From Hydrogenophaga sp. (lineage in GTDB: Bacteria; Pseudomonadota; Gammaproteobacteria; Burkholderiales; Burkholderiaceae_C), in assembly GCF_030651625.1 (NCBI RefSeq), contig NZ_JAUSCF010000018.1:1-64000 (forward strand): a stretch of 64,000 nucleotides of DNA. Direction: 5' to 3'. The notes beneath the pieces were generated by a model. The model ran no database searches. It saw nothing but the letters and a program-made list of their open reading frames with translations, and was not told the origin of the DNA. The translations under genes and the position numbers were made by a program. This document shows, piece after piece, positions 28,903 through 37,470 of this stretch; position 1 is the stretch's first letter, and the number at the start of each line of letters is the position of its first letter.

Positions 28903-29226
28903 ATGGCAAACATCACCTTCATCGAGTCCAACGGCCAGACCACCACCCTCAACCTCGCCGACGGCTGGAGCCTGATGCAGGGCGCCACCGCCAATGGTGT
29001 GGACGGCATCGTGGGCGAATGCGGCGGCTCCTGCGCCTGCGCCACCTGCCACTGCTATGTGGATGAGCTGCTGGCCAGTGTGCTGCCCCCGCCTTCGCAG
29101 GGCGAGCTGGACATGCTGGAAAACGTGGTGGCCGAACGCCGCCCCAACAGCCGCCTGGCCTGCCAGATCAAGGCCGGGCCCGCGCTGGAAGGCGGCGTGG
29201 TGTACCTGCCGGAGTGCCAGGAATGA
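28903..29226 (+). CDS. 2Fe-2S ferredoxin for the P450
   Basis: 107 aa. Cluster ligands fit the adrenodoxin/putidaredoxin pattern: C40-x5-C46-x2-C49 and C87. The C-terminal half (GELDMLENVVAERRPNSRLACQI, best cited as the SRLACQI block) is typical of ferredoxins that reduce P450s. ATG 28903 follows a CCGGAGA ribosome-binding site. Its stop overlaps the reductase start (ATGA). Confidence 0.92.
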   Translation: MANITFIESNGQTTTLNLADGWSLMQGATANGVDGIVGECGGSCACATCHCYVDELLASVLPPPSQGELDMLENVVAERRPNSRLACQIKAGPALEGGVVYLPECQE

Positions 29227-30470
29227 GCGCAGAAGCGGCCACCGCCGGCATCGTCATCGTCGGCGCGGGCCAGGCCGGCGTGATGACCGCCGAAACCCTG
29301 CGCAGCGGTGGCTTTGAGGGTGCCATTACTTTACTGGGCGACGAACCGCACGGCCCCTACCACCGCCCGCCGCTCTCCAAGGCCTGGTTGGCCGGCGAGA
29401 TCGAAGCGGCCCAGTTGGTGATGCGCGCGCCCGAAATGCTGGCGCGCAAGCACATCGATCTGCGCACAGGTGTGACCGTCAAAGCCATCGATCGCAACGT
29501 CAGGACCGTGATCCTCGGCGACGGCAGCGTCTTGCGCTACACCGGCCTGGTGCTTGCCACCGGCAGCACACCGCGCAACCTGCCTCTGCCCGGCGGCAGC
29601 GCGCCCGGCGTGCTGGCCCTGCGCACGCGCGACGACGCCAGCGCCATCGCCGATCGCATGGTCACATGCATCGAAAAGCAGCGCCCGGTGGTCGTGATCG
29701 GCGGTGGCTTCATCGGCCTGGAAGTGGCGGCCACCGCACGCAAGAAGGGCTTGGCAGTCACCGTGCTCGAAGCCGCGCCGCGCCTGCTCGGCCGGGTGCT
29801 CGCACCCGAGCTGAGCGACTGGTACGCCAGCTTGCACCGCAGCCACGGCGTTCAATTGGTGTTGGGTGCGCAGGTCGCAGCCATTGAAGCCGACGCGAAC
29901 GGGGTGACCGGCGTGAAGCTCGCCGACGGCAGCGTCGTGCCCGCAGGCCTGGTGGTGGTGGGCATCGGCGTCACCGCCAACGACCAGCTCGCCCAAGCCG
30001 CCGGTCTCGCATGCGACCGCGGCATCGTGGTCGACGCATGCTGCCGCACCAGCGACCCTTCCATCGTGGCCGCGGGCGATTGCACCGCCCGCCGCCTGGC
30101 CGACGGTAGCTTGCTGCGGCTCGAATCGGTGCAGAACGCCACCGAACAGGGCAAGAGCGCCGCCGCCGCACTGCTCGGCCAAGAGCGCCCCTTCACCGCC
30201 ACGCCCTGGTTCTGGAGCGACCAGTACGACAAGAAGCTGCAAATGGCTGGCCTGTCCATGGGAGCAGACGCCTGGGCCGTGCGCGGCGACATGGCAGCCG
30301 GCGCATTCACCGTCTACCACTTCAAGGGCGATCATCTCATCGCCGCCGACAGCGTCAACGCCAGCAAAGACCACCTGCTGGTGCGCAAGCTGCTGGATGC
30401 GGGCGTCTCGCCCGCGCTGGAGCAGGCCGGTGATGTGGGTTTTGATCTGGCGAGTTTGCTGGTGAAGTAA
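29223..30470 (+). CDS. FAD-dependent ferredoxin reductase
   Basis: 415 aa. FAD-binding VGAGQAG (13-19), YHRPPLSKAWL, the NAD-binding VIGGGFIGLEVAAT, and VAAGDCTA for the second FAD loop; these are the marks of putidaredoxin-reductase type enzymes. WFWSDQYDKKLQMAGLS is the conserved C-terminal interface. It passes electrons from NAD(P)H to the ferredoxin. Translationally coupled to the ferredoxin gene; convergent with the next gene. Confidence 0.93.
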   Translation: MSAEAATAGIVIVGAGQAGVMTAETLRSGGFEGAITLLGDEPHGPYHRPPLSKAWLAGEIEAAQLVMRAPEMLARKHIDLRTGVTVKAIDRNVRTVILGDGSVLRYTGLVLATGSTPRNLPLPGGSAPGVLALRTRDDASAIADRMVTCIEKQRPVVVIGGGFIGLEVAATARKKGLAVTVLEAAPRLLGRVLAPELSDWYASLHRSHGVQLVLGAQVAAIEADANGVTGVKLADGSVVPAGLVVVGIGVTANDQLAQAAGLACDRGIVVDACCRTSDPSIVAAGDCTARRLADGSLLRLESVQNATEQGKSAAAALLGQERPFTATPWFWSDQYDKKLQMAGLSMGADAWAVRGDMAAGAFTVYHFKGDHLIAADSVNASKDHLLVRKLLDAGVSPALEQAGDVGFDLASLLVK

Positions 30471-30485
30471 ACGGCTGCGTGAGGT

Positions 30486-30911
30486 TCAGCCCCCGCGCAC
30501 CTTCACCACCAACTCCGGATAGCCGGTGGCGGGATCCGGCTCACGCTTGAACGCCCATTCGGGCAACAGCGCCAGCAGCACCTCAGCCGTGGTGCGCACC
30601 CGGCAACCCGGCGCCACATGGCCGCCAAACACTTCGCCAATGGCGTTTGACACCGCCATGTGCAGATGCGAATGCCCCTGCCCGGCATCACCTTGAGCCC
30701 CCACCCCCACCGTGCCCGACAGACTCAGGATTTCCGAGTCACCGCGAATGAGCAGGGACTCGTCGGCCCCGGCAAGACGGATGTTTGCATCAACCAGGCT
30801 GCCGATGCCTGAGAGCACGAACGCAGCCTGGCAACCTTGTTCACGCACGGCGGCTTCGAGTGCTTCGCGCAGATCCTGGCCAGGCTTGAGGCGGATGGGG
30901 AGGGTTTTCAC
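30486..30911 (-). CDS. PPC/DUF296 domain protein
   Basis: 141 aa, a single PPC (plants and prokaryotes conserved) domain. AAFVLSGIGSL and GHSHLHMAVSN, with the histidines that bind metal in this fold, then GGHVAPGCRVRTTAEV are typical. Bacterial members are cytoplasmic trimers of unknown function. It lies just downstream of arsA on the same strand (57 bp). Confidence 0.85.
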   Translation of the reverse strand: MKTLPIRLKPGQDLREALEAAVREQGCQAAFVLSGIGSLVDANIRLAGADESLLIRGDSEILSLSGTVGVGAQGDAGQGHSHLHMAVSNAIGEVFGGHVAPGCRVRTTAEVLLALLPEWAFKREPDPATGYPELVVKVRGG

Positions 30912-30968
30912 ACGGTAATTGATCGAAGCTGGATGATTTCGTGAGTGACGGATTCAACATTGATTCAA

Positions 30969-32801
30969 TCAGCAGGCTGCGATTTGTTTTCCTTGAGGTC
31001 CCGCCAGCACACCCAACGCCTCCACCCCCACGGGTGACTCTGGCAGCCATGGCAACACAAACGTCCGCTTCGCCAACCCGCCCGCAATGCGCTCGGTCTG
31101 CCGGATTTCGCCTTGCAGCCGCGCCTGCAGCAGCGGGTCTGTGGTGCCGGTGGCTGCAATGCTCTTGTTGATGACCCAGGCCCAGGGTTCGATTCTGGCG
31201 CGGCGCAGGTCGTCCTGCAGCGCGGCGGCCTGGGTGACCGGGGTGGTCTCGGGCAGGGTGACGATGATCACTCGGGTCATCGTGCTGTCTTGCAGGCGCA
31301 TGAGCGGGGTGACGATGTGCAGGCCTTTGGCGCTTTGCTGACCTTCGTACTGCTGCACCATCTGGCGGTGGTAGGCGCCGGTGGCGTCCATGAGCAGCAG
31401 GCTGTGGCCGGTGGGTGCGGTGTCCAGCACCACGAACGAGCTGCGCGCTTCATTGACCACGCGGCTGAAGGCATGGAACACGGCCACTTCTTCGGTGCAG
31501 GGCGATTGCAGGTCTTCGAGCAGCAGGGCCTTGCCTTGCTCGTCCAGATCCTTGCCCTTGCTGGACATGATCTTGTTGATGTAGGCGGTGGTTTCTGCCT
31601 TGGGGTCGATGCGGCCCACTTTCAGGCCTTCCAGGCTGCCGTTCAGGGTCTCGGCCACGTGGGCGGCCGGGTCGGTGGTGGTGAGGTGCACGCTGTGGCC
31701 GCGATGCACCAGGCCCACGGCGAGTGCGGCGGCGATGGTGGTTTTTCCGACGCCACCTTTGCCCATGACCATGATGAGGCCGTGGCCGATGGCGGCGAGT
31801 TCGTCGGCCAGGCGGCTGAGGGGTTCTGCGGGCAATGGCTCGGACCTGGCCAGAGTTCGAGTGGGCTCCTCGGCAAGCTCTGGGTCAGCCGATGAGGCCG
31901 TTGTGCCGCCGAGCAGCGCGCGCAGCGCGGGCAGGCCTACCGTGTCAAAGGCGCGCAGTGGCACTTCGTCGCGCGGCAGACGGGCGAGTGCATCGGGCAT
32001 GGTGGCCAGGGCTTCGCGACCCAGGGCTTCAATGGCGTTGGCGACCGCGTCGCCAGGGTGGGTGGCGTGGAACACGCCGTTGATGGCGAGGCGCTGGTTG
32101 GCCAGACCCAAGGCACTGAGTTCTTCGGCGGTGCGCGCGGCTTCCTGCATGGGGCGCGGATCGGGCCGGGTGACGAGCACCACGGTGGTCAGTGCGGGGT
32201 CGCTCAGGGCCTTCAAAGCGGCGTTGAAGCGCGCTTCCTGCATCTTCAGGCCGGAATGTGGGCCCAGGCATGAGGCACCGCGGTCATTGCCTGCGAGGAA
32301 GCCGGTCCATGCCTTGGGCAGGCTCAGCAGACGCAGGGTGTGGCCAGTGGGTGCGGTGTCGAAGACCACGTGGTCGTATTGCGAACCTTCGCCCTCCCCC
32401 GCCAGCAACGCGGCGAACTCGTCGAACGCGGCGATTTCGGTGGTGCAGGCGCCCGAGAGTTGTTCCCGCACGGTCTGGCGCTCCTCGTTAGTGGCGCTGG
32501 CTTCAAGTTGGGCGAGCACGCGCTGTCGGTAGGCCTCGGCGGCGGCATCGGGGTCGATGTTGATGACCGAGAGGCCGGGCACACCGGGCACATCCACCGG
32601 ATGGTTGGACAGCGCGATGCCCAGCATGTCGTCGAGGTTGGATGCTGCGTCCGTGCTCACCAGCAACACGCGCTTCCCGGCATCGGCAATGGCGATGGCG
32701 GTCGCGGTGGACAGCGAGGTCTTGCCCACGCCGCCCTTGCCGGTGAAAAACAGGAAGCGGGTGGGCGCGGTGGCAAAGCCGCGTAAGTGAGATGTGGTCA
32801 T
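30969..32801 (-). CDS. arsA: ArsA-type arsenite/antimonite-stimulated ATPase, two-domain
   Basis: 610 aa with two similar halves. P-loops GKGGVGKT at 21-28 and 347-354, each followed by a DTAPTGH switch motif. The three metalloid-binding cysteines of ArsA are present: Cys119 (CTTEIAAF), Cys178 (ASCLGP) and Cys435 (CTEEVAVF). In the known system ArsA drives ArsB to export arsenite. No arsB, arsC, arsD or arsR is nearby. ATG 32801 fits the family N-terminus; the frame is open further upstream. It is downstream of the Cpx-like operon on the same strand. Confidence 0.9.
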   Translation of the reverse strand: MTTSHLRGFATAPTRFLFFTGKGGVGKTSLSTATAIAIADAGKRVLLVSTDAASNLDDMLGIALSNHPVDVPGVPGLSVINIDPDAAAEAYRQRVLAQLEASATNEERQTVREQLSGACTTEIAAFDEFAALLAGEGEGSQYDHVVFDTAPTGHTLRLLSLPKAWTGFLAGNDRGASCLGPHSGLKMQEARFNAALKALSDPALTTVVLVTRPDPRPMQEAARTAEELSALGLANQRLAINGVFHATHPGDAVANAIEALGREALATMPDALARLPRDEVPLRAFDTVGLPALRALLGGTTASSADPELAEEPTRTLARSEPLPAEPLSRLADELAAIGHGLIMVMGKGGVGKTTIAAALAVGLVHRGHSVHLTTTDPAAHVAETLNGSLEGLKVGRIDPKAETTAYINKIMSSKGKDLDEQGKALLLEDLQSPCTEEVAVFHAFSRVVNEARSSFVVLDTAPTGHSLLLMDATGAYHRQMVQQYEGQQSAKGLHIVTPLMRLQDSTMTRVIIVTLPETTPVTQAAALQDDLRRARIEPWAWVINKSIAATGTTDPLLQARLQGEIRQTERIAGGLAKRTFVLPWLPESPVGVEALGVLAGPQGKQIAAC

Positions 32802-32869
32802 GGCAGCAGCATGACACGGTGGACACTGGCGCGGGCTGACCCGCATCAAGCCAGCGACGAAAGGAGCCC

Positions 32870-34249
32870 TCAGCCTGGCGGCAGCGTGACCGTCACCGCC
32901 AGCCCTGGCCTGGCATTGCGCACCGCGAACGTGCCGCCGTGTGCCTGCGCCACCAGACGGCACAGATACAGACCCAGCCCCACACCGCCGGCAGCGCGGG
33001 TGCGCGCGGTGTCTGGGCGAAAGAAGGCCTGTGCCAACTGGGACAGTTGGTCGTCGGGCACGCCGGGGCCGTGGTCGCGCACTTCCAGCTCCACGCCCTG
33101 CCCTTTCACACCATGGGGGCGCAAATGCAACTCCACGGGCATGGGAGCCCCGGCGCTGTGGCGCAAGGCGTTATCCAGCAGGTTGCGCAACAGCAGACGC
33201 ACACGGGTACGGTCCAGCGCGACGGTGGGCACATCCGGCGCCGCATGCACGGTGATGCTGCTGGCCGCAGGCTGGCTGGTGGCGAGTTCTTCGATGACCT
33301 CTCTGGCCAGTTCTGCAGGTTCGGTGGGTTCGCGGTGCAGGGCCTGGTGACGCCCCGCCAGCCGCTCGCTTTCCAGCAGGTCGCTGATGAGTCGGGCCAT
33401 CTCGGCCAGGTCGCGCAGCAGGGCCTGGCGCTGGGCCAGTACCTCGGGGGTTTCGGGCAGCAGTTCGGTATTGAGCCGCGCGCGCGTGAGCGGGCTGCGC
33501 AGTTCGTGGCTGATGGCCAAAAGCAGGGCACGCTGGGCTTCAAGCATCTGGTGGATGTCGTGGCTCATGGTGTTGATGGTGGCGGCCAGTTCGCCCAGTT
33601 CATCAGGCCGCTGCGGATGTTTCACCGGGATGGGTACACCGAATTCGCCGGAACCGAAACGCAAGGCCCCCTGGCGAATGTCGTCGAGCGGTCGCAGCAA
33701 ACGGCGCACATACAGGAAGGCCAGCAAGGTGAGCACCAGCAACACGGTGAGTGTGTAGCCAATCACCTTCGGCCGCTTCTTGAAGGTGTCTTCGTCAATA
33801 CCGAAAGTGATGCGGTGGCCGTCGGCCGTCTGGCGCACCAGCAGCGGCTCCCAGTCGGGTTCGTCGTTCCAGCCTCTCCGCTCGCGTTCGCTGCGCCGTT
33901 GCTGGCGCCAGTCGGGTTTTTCCTGCTCCGGGTGGGAACGCCAATTGACAGCCGGGCCGGCAATGTCGACCGTGACAGGTAGGCGCGCAATGACAGCCTG
34001 CGCCCGATCGATCTGCGGCGGGCCGCCTGCAGGGGCCACATCGGTCGCCAGGCGGTCCACATAGTCCATCAGCAAGGGGCGAGCAGCTTCGCGCCAGCCC
34101 ACGGAAAACGCTTTTTGCGCACCACTGATGAAGGTGAACGCCACCCCCATGGCTAGCAGAAAAAACACCAGCATCAGGCGCAGCTTGAGCGAGCAGCGCA
34201 GCGCATGCAGGGCGCGGCGGTACCAGGGCGACTTCATCGCGGGCTTCAC
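32870..34249 (-). CDS. Sensor histidine kinase, CpxA-like
   Basis: 459 aa. Transmembrane helices at about 24-42 and 162-181 flank a periplasmic domain of 120 residues; a HAMP linker, the HisKA box with His248 (AISHELRSPLT), and the HATPase N and G boxes (LLRNLLDNALRHS, DHGPGVP, GVGLGLYL) follow. It should sense envelope state and phosphorylate the adjacent regulator, with which its start overlaps (ATGA). ATG 34237 is an alternative start. Confidence 0.9.
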   Translation of the reverse strand: MKPAMKSPWYRRALHALRCSLKLRLMLVFFLLAMGVAFTFISGAQKAFSVGWREAARPLLMDYVDRLATDVAPAGGPPQIDRAQAVIARLPVTVDIAGPAVNWRSHPEQEKPDWRQQRRSERERRGWNDEPDWEPLLVRQTADGHRITFGIDEDTFKKRPKVIGYTLTVLLVLTLLAFLYVRRLLRPLDDIRQGALRFGSGEFGVPIPVKHPQRPDELGELAATINTMSHDIHQMLEAQRALLLAISHELRSPLTRARLNTELLPETPEVLAQRQALLRDLAEMARLISDLLESERLAGRHQALHREPTEPAELAREVIEELATSQPAASSITVHAAPDVPTVALDRTRVRLLLRNLLDNALRHSAGAPMPVELHLRPHGVKGQGVELEVRDHGPGVPDDQLSQLAQAFFRPDTARTRAAGGVGLGLYLCRLVAQAHGGTFAVRNARPGLAVTVTLPPG

Positions 34250-34941
34250 TGGTGAAGCCGGCGCAGTGCCAGCGAGTAGCCTGCGTTGCGCAGCGTCTTG
34301 ATGCAGTCCAGCGGCTCCAGCTTCTTGCGCAGACGGCTCACCACGATGTCGACCGCGCGGGTGTAAAGCTCGGCCTCGTGACCGCGCAACTGGTTGAGGA
34401 TGTCGTCTCGGCTGAACACACGGCCAGCCTCGCGTGCCAGCAGGTGCAGCAGGTCGAACTCCGTGCTGGTCAGGTCCAGTGCCTGGCCCTGGCGCAGCAC
34501 GCTGCGCTGGGTGGGGTCGATGGTGAGACCTTCAAAAGCCATCACCCCGGGTGCCTGTACGGACGCGGGGCCATTGTGGCCGTTGCGACGACGCAGCACG
34601 GTCTGGATGTGGGCCACCAGTTCGCGCGGCTCGAAGGGTTTGGGCAGGTAGGCGTCCGCCCCCAGCTCCAGGCCCACCACACGGTCCATCACGTCGCCGC
34701 GCGCGGTGAGCATGACGATGGGGATGTCACTTTCCTTGCGGATGGTGCGGCAGAGTTCAAAGCCGTCCATCTCGGGCAGCATCACGTCCAGAATGGCGGC
34801 GTCGAACCCGCCGCTGCGCAGCCGGGCCAGTCCCTCGCTGGGGCGCAGCGCGTGGCTCAGCGCCAGCTCAAAGCGCTGAAAGTAGGTGGCCAGCGGTGGC
34901 CCCAGTTGTTCGTCATCGTCAATCAGCAGAACGCGGTGCAT
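34246..34941 (-). CDS. OmpR family response regulator, CpxR-like
   Basis: 231 aa. Receiver domain with acidic DDD (8-10), phospho-acceptor Asp52 (LDVMLPEMDG), MLTARGD and PKPFEP lysine; C-terminal winged helix (LTSTEFDLLHLLAREAGRVF, SRLRKKL). MLTARG, DRVVGLELGADAYLPKPFEP and RELVAHI are close to CpxR. Together with the upstream CpxP-like lipoprotein it looks like an envelope-stress system. Confidence 0.92.
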   Translation of the reverse strand: MHRVLLIDDDEQLGPPLATYFQRFELALSHALRPSEGLARLRSGGFDAAILDVMLPEMDGFELCRTIRKESDIPIVMLTARGDVMDRVVGLELGADAYLPKPFEPRELVAHIQTVLRRRNGHNGPASVQAPGVMAFEGLTIDPTQRSVLRQGQALDLTSTEFDLLHLLAREAGRVFSRDDILNQLRGHEAELYTRAVDIVVSRLRKKLEPLDCIKTLRNAGYSLALRRLHQ

Positions 34942-34950
34942 GCGGCATTC

Positions 34951-35262
34951 TCACATCACCCGGCTCGCCGCCCCGCCACTGATCGCACGGTGACGCAGGA
35001 TCAGCCGGCGCACACGTCGCTGGGCGACCAGGTCCATGGCGTCGTAGCGGTCGGCGGTGGCGAGCAGTTCGGGCAGCACGGGTACTGCAGCGCCAGGGGC
35101 CTGGCGCGACAGGCGCGACCACAGCCACAGCGCGTGTTCACGGTCGAAGCGCGGGCCCCACACCATGGCCAGCACTTCTTCGTGCGGGTTGGGTATCTGC
35201 GCAAGCAGGGCCGGGCCGTGCTCGCGCAGCGGGCGCGCGATGGGCAACAGGGCGGGCGACAT
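34951..35262 (-). CDS. Small protein of unknown function in the Cpx-like operon
   Basis: 103 aa from ATG 35262, preceded by GAGG 9 bases away; a GTG at 35289 would overlap the CpxP-like gene. The sequence (PNPHEEVLAMVWGPRFD, ELLATADRYDAM, RLILRHRAI) is helical-looking with no signal peptide or membrane segment. I do not recognise a family. It lies 11 bp after the CpxP-like stop and 9 bp before the regulator, so co-transcription is likely. The tight packing supports it being real. Confidence 0.5.
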   Translation of the reverse strand: MSPALLPIARPLREHGPALLAQIPNPHEEVLAMVWGPRFDREHALWLWSRLSRQAPGAAVPVLPELLATADRYDAMDLVAQRRVRRLILRHRAISGGAASRVM

Positions 35263-35273
35263 GGCGCGCTGCC

Positions 35274-35747
35274 TCAACCGCGCTTCCACCAGCCGCGGCG
35301 CTTCTCCATCTTTTCGCGCACCTGGGCTTGCTGGGTGGGGGTCAGGCTGTCGTAGAAGTCGGCCATGGCGGCGATCATGCGAGGGCCACCGGCCTGCACG
35401 GTCTGGGTCTTCTGGTCGAGCAAGGTCTGTGCGCGGCTGCGGTCGAACTTCTCGCCTGCGATGAGGGCCTTCATCTCGCTGCGCGGGTCAGCGCTGTCAC
35501 CGCGCAGGGCCTTGCGCTGCGCCAGCATCTCGTCGGCCAGCACACCCAGCTTCTGCTTCTGTGCTTCGTTGAGTTCAAGCTTTTCGCTGACCTTTTCGAT
35601 GGCCTTCCCACGCATCTCGGTGACGCGCTCTTCGCTCCAGCCGCTACCGTGCCGGTGTTCGCCGCGCGAGCCACAGGCGGTGAGCCCACCGACTATGAGG
35701 GTGGCGCCGAGGGCGCCATAGAGGGTGCGTTTGATCCAGGTTTTCAT
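35274..35747 (-). CDS. CpxP/Spy-like periplasmic lipoprotein
   Basis: 157 aa. The signal peptide ends in GLTAC (Cys25), a lipobox. The mature part is helical and charged with two LTxxQ-like motifs: LNEAQKQKLG and LTPTQQAQVREKMEKRRG. Such proteins act as periplasmic chaperones and feedback inhibitors of Cpx-type kinases. It is the first gene of an operon with the small unknown protein, regulator and kinase. The normal family is soluble; lipidation is a variant. Confidence 0.85.
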   Translation of the reverse strand: MKTWIKRTLYGALGATLIVGGLTACGSRGEHRHGSGWSEERVTEMRGKAIEKVSEKLELNEAQKQKLGVLADEMLAQRKALRGDSADPRSEMKALIAGEKFDRSRAQTLLDQKTQTVQAGGPRMIAAMADFYDSLTPTQQAQVREKMEKRRGWWKRG

Positions 35748-35848
35748 GACGGTTTCCTTGTTTGACGAGGGGTTGAACATGACCGTCATGGTGCCGGGCG
35801 GCGCTGTGCGCGTCGTCTCGCCGCCGTTTCGCTTTGTATCGTTTTTTT

Positions 35849-36787
35849 TCAGTGCCTGACCGACCGCACCCTGGCCAGGTACGCCTGGACATGCGCGCCC
35901 AGTCGCTCGGCCACCACGCGCCCGATACGTGACAGCGGCCGATTGGCACTGATCACCACGGCCACCGTCTGGGCCTGCGCACTCTTGTCGCGCAGCGGTA
36001 TGAAGCGCAGGCTGCCGTCCAGGATTTCCGGGCCGGCATCGAGTTCGGAGGTCAGCGCCACATGGCTGCCGCTGCGCACCAGCGACTTCACCAATTGCAG
36101 CGAATTGGTCACCAGCGGTGGTCGGGCCTCTTCGAGCAACCAGTTGTGGCTGCGCTCCAGGTATCGCCGGATCGCCAGTGCGCGGCTTTGCGCGGCCAGC
36201 GGCCATGCAGCCACGTCTTTGAAGGTGGCGTGCTTCTGCACGGCCAGCGGGTGTCCAGGTGCCACCACGCAGCCCAGCGGCAGATCGGCGGTGCTGACGA
36301 TGTGCAGATCGCGGCTGGGCTTGATGTTGAACGCAACCGCCAAGTCCACGTCGCCGTCCTGCAGGTGGCGCAGCGCGTCATCGGTATTGACCACTTCCAC
36401 ATCCAGCACCACACCCGGGTACTCGGTGGCCACGGTGTGCACGAACTCCGGCATCAGCCCGTTGGCGTGGCTGTCCATCACGGCCAGGCGCAGTTGTCCA
36501 TGGCTCACACCCTGCAGGTGCTGGATGTCTGACAGCGTGCGGTTCAGGTCGGCCCGCCAGCGCAGCGACAGCGCCAGCAGCAACTCGCCCGCAGCGGTGA
36601 GCCGCATCCCACGCGGCTGGCGTTCGAACAAGGGCACGCCCAGGCTTTCTTCCAGTAACAGGATCTGCCGGTCGATGGCCGAGGCGGAAATGGACACCTC
36701 GCGCGCGGCGGCCTGCACCGAACCGAGCTGTGCCACGGCGGTGAGATAGCGCAAGGCCTTGGGGTGCAGGGGACTCTGTGCAGACAT
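35849..36787 (-). CDS. LysR family regulator of the ureide genes
   Basis: 312 aa. HTH: LTAVAQLGSVQAAAREVSIS, AIDRQILLLEESLGVPLFER; a substrate-binding domain follows. It is divergent from uraD with 95 bp between, so it likely controls the uraD-Bug-uraH operon. The inducer is unknown; a purine breakdown product is plausible from context. Confidence 0.85.
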   Translation of the reverse strand: MSAQSPLHPKALRYLTAVAQLGSVQAAAREVSISASAIDRQILLLEESLGVPLFERQPRGMRLTAAGELLLALSLRWRADLNRTLSDIQHLQGVSHGQLRLAVMDSHANGLMPEFVHTVATEYPGVVLDVEVVNTDDALRHLQDGDVDLAVAFNIKPSRDLHIVSTADLPLGCVVAPGHPLAVQKHATFKDVAAWPLAAQSRALAIRRYLERSHNWLLEEARPPLVTNSLQLVKSLVRSGSHVALTSELDAGPEILDGSLRFIPLRDKSAQAQTVAVVISANRPLSRIGRVVAERLGAHVQAYLARVRSVRH

Positions 36788-36882
36788 GGAGACTCCGGTG
36801 CTGCGTTCTAAAAAAGAGGGATATCAATCGCAAATTATGCGATGGACAGCAACACAAGAGAAGCCACAAACTGCGCTCCAAG

Positions 36883-37470
36883 ATGACATTCCAACCCACT
36901 CTCCCTCTGCGTCTGGCCACGCTCAACACCCTGGACCAGGACGCTTTCTGCGCCCTGCTCGGCGGCATGGTGGAACATTCGCCATGGGTGGCCCGCCAAG
37001 CCTGGGGAGATCGCCCTTTTGCCTCCCTGGAAGAGCTGTACGACGCGCTGGCCCGCGCCATCCGCCTGGCGGCGCGTTCGCAGCAAGTGGCCTTGCTGCG
37101 GGTGCACCCGGAGCTGGCCGGCAGCGAGGCTACGGCCGGCGCCATGACGGCCGACTCCAACAGCGAGCAGGGCCGACTCGGCCTGCTCACCCTGCACCCC
37201 GACGACCTTGCCCGCCTGACCGACCTGAACCGGCGCTACCGCGAACGCTTCGGCTTTCCCTACGTGGCGGCCATGCGATTGCATGGCTCACTGGCCGATG
37301 TGTTCCGCAGCTTTGAGCAACGCCTGCACAACGACCCGGAAACCGAACTTGCCGTGTCGCTGCTGCAGGTGTGTGAAGTGATGCGCGGGCGCCTGGCACG
37401 CACCGTGCTCGCCGACGCCGGCGCCCACTCCCTTTGCCTCGTTTCCACCCCCACCAGGAGCCTTTCATGA
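36883..37470 (+). CDS. uraD: OHCU decarboxylase
   Basis: 195 aa, the usual size. The catalytic His75 in LLRVHPELAG, SEQGRLGL and the RYRERFGFPYVAAMR block define 2-oxo-4-hydroxy-4-carboxy-5-ureidoimidazoline decarboxylase, the last step from urate to (S)-allantoin. Its stop overlaps the start of a Bug binding protein (ATGA), and uraH follows, so the three form one operon. Confidence 0.92.
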   Translation: MTFQPTLPLRLATLNTLDQDAFCALLGGMVEHSPWVARQAWGDRPFASLEELYDALARAIRLAARSQQVALLRVHPELAGSEATAGAMTADSNSEQGRLGLLTLHPDDLARLTDLNRRYRERFGFPYVAAMRLHGSLADVFRSFEQRLHNDPETELAVSLLQVCEVMRGRLARTVLADAGAHSLCLVSTPTRSLS

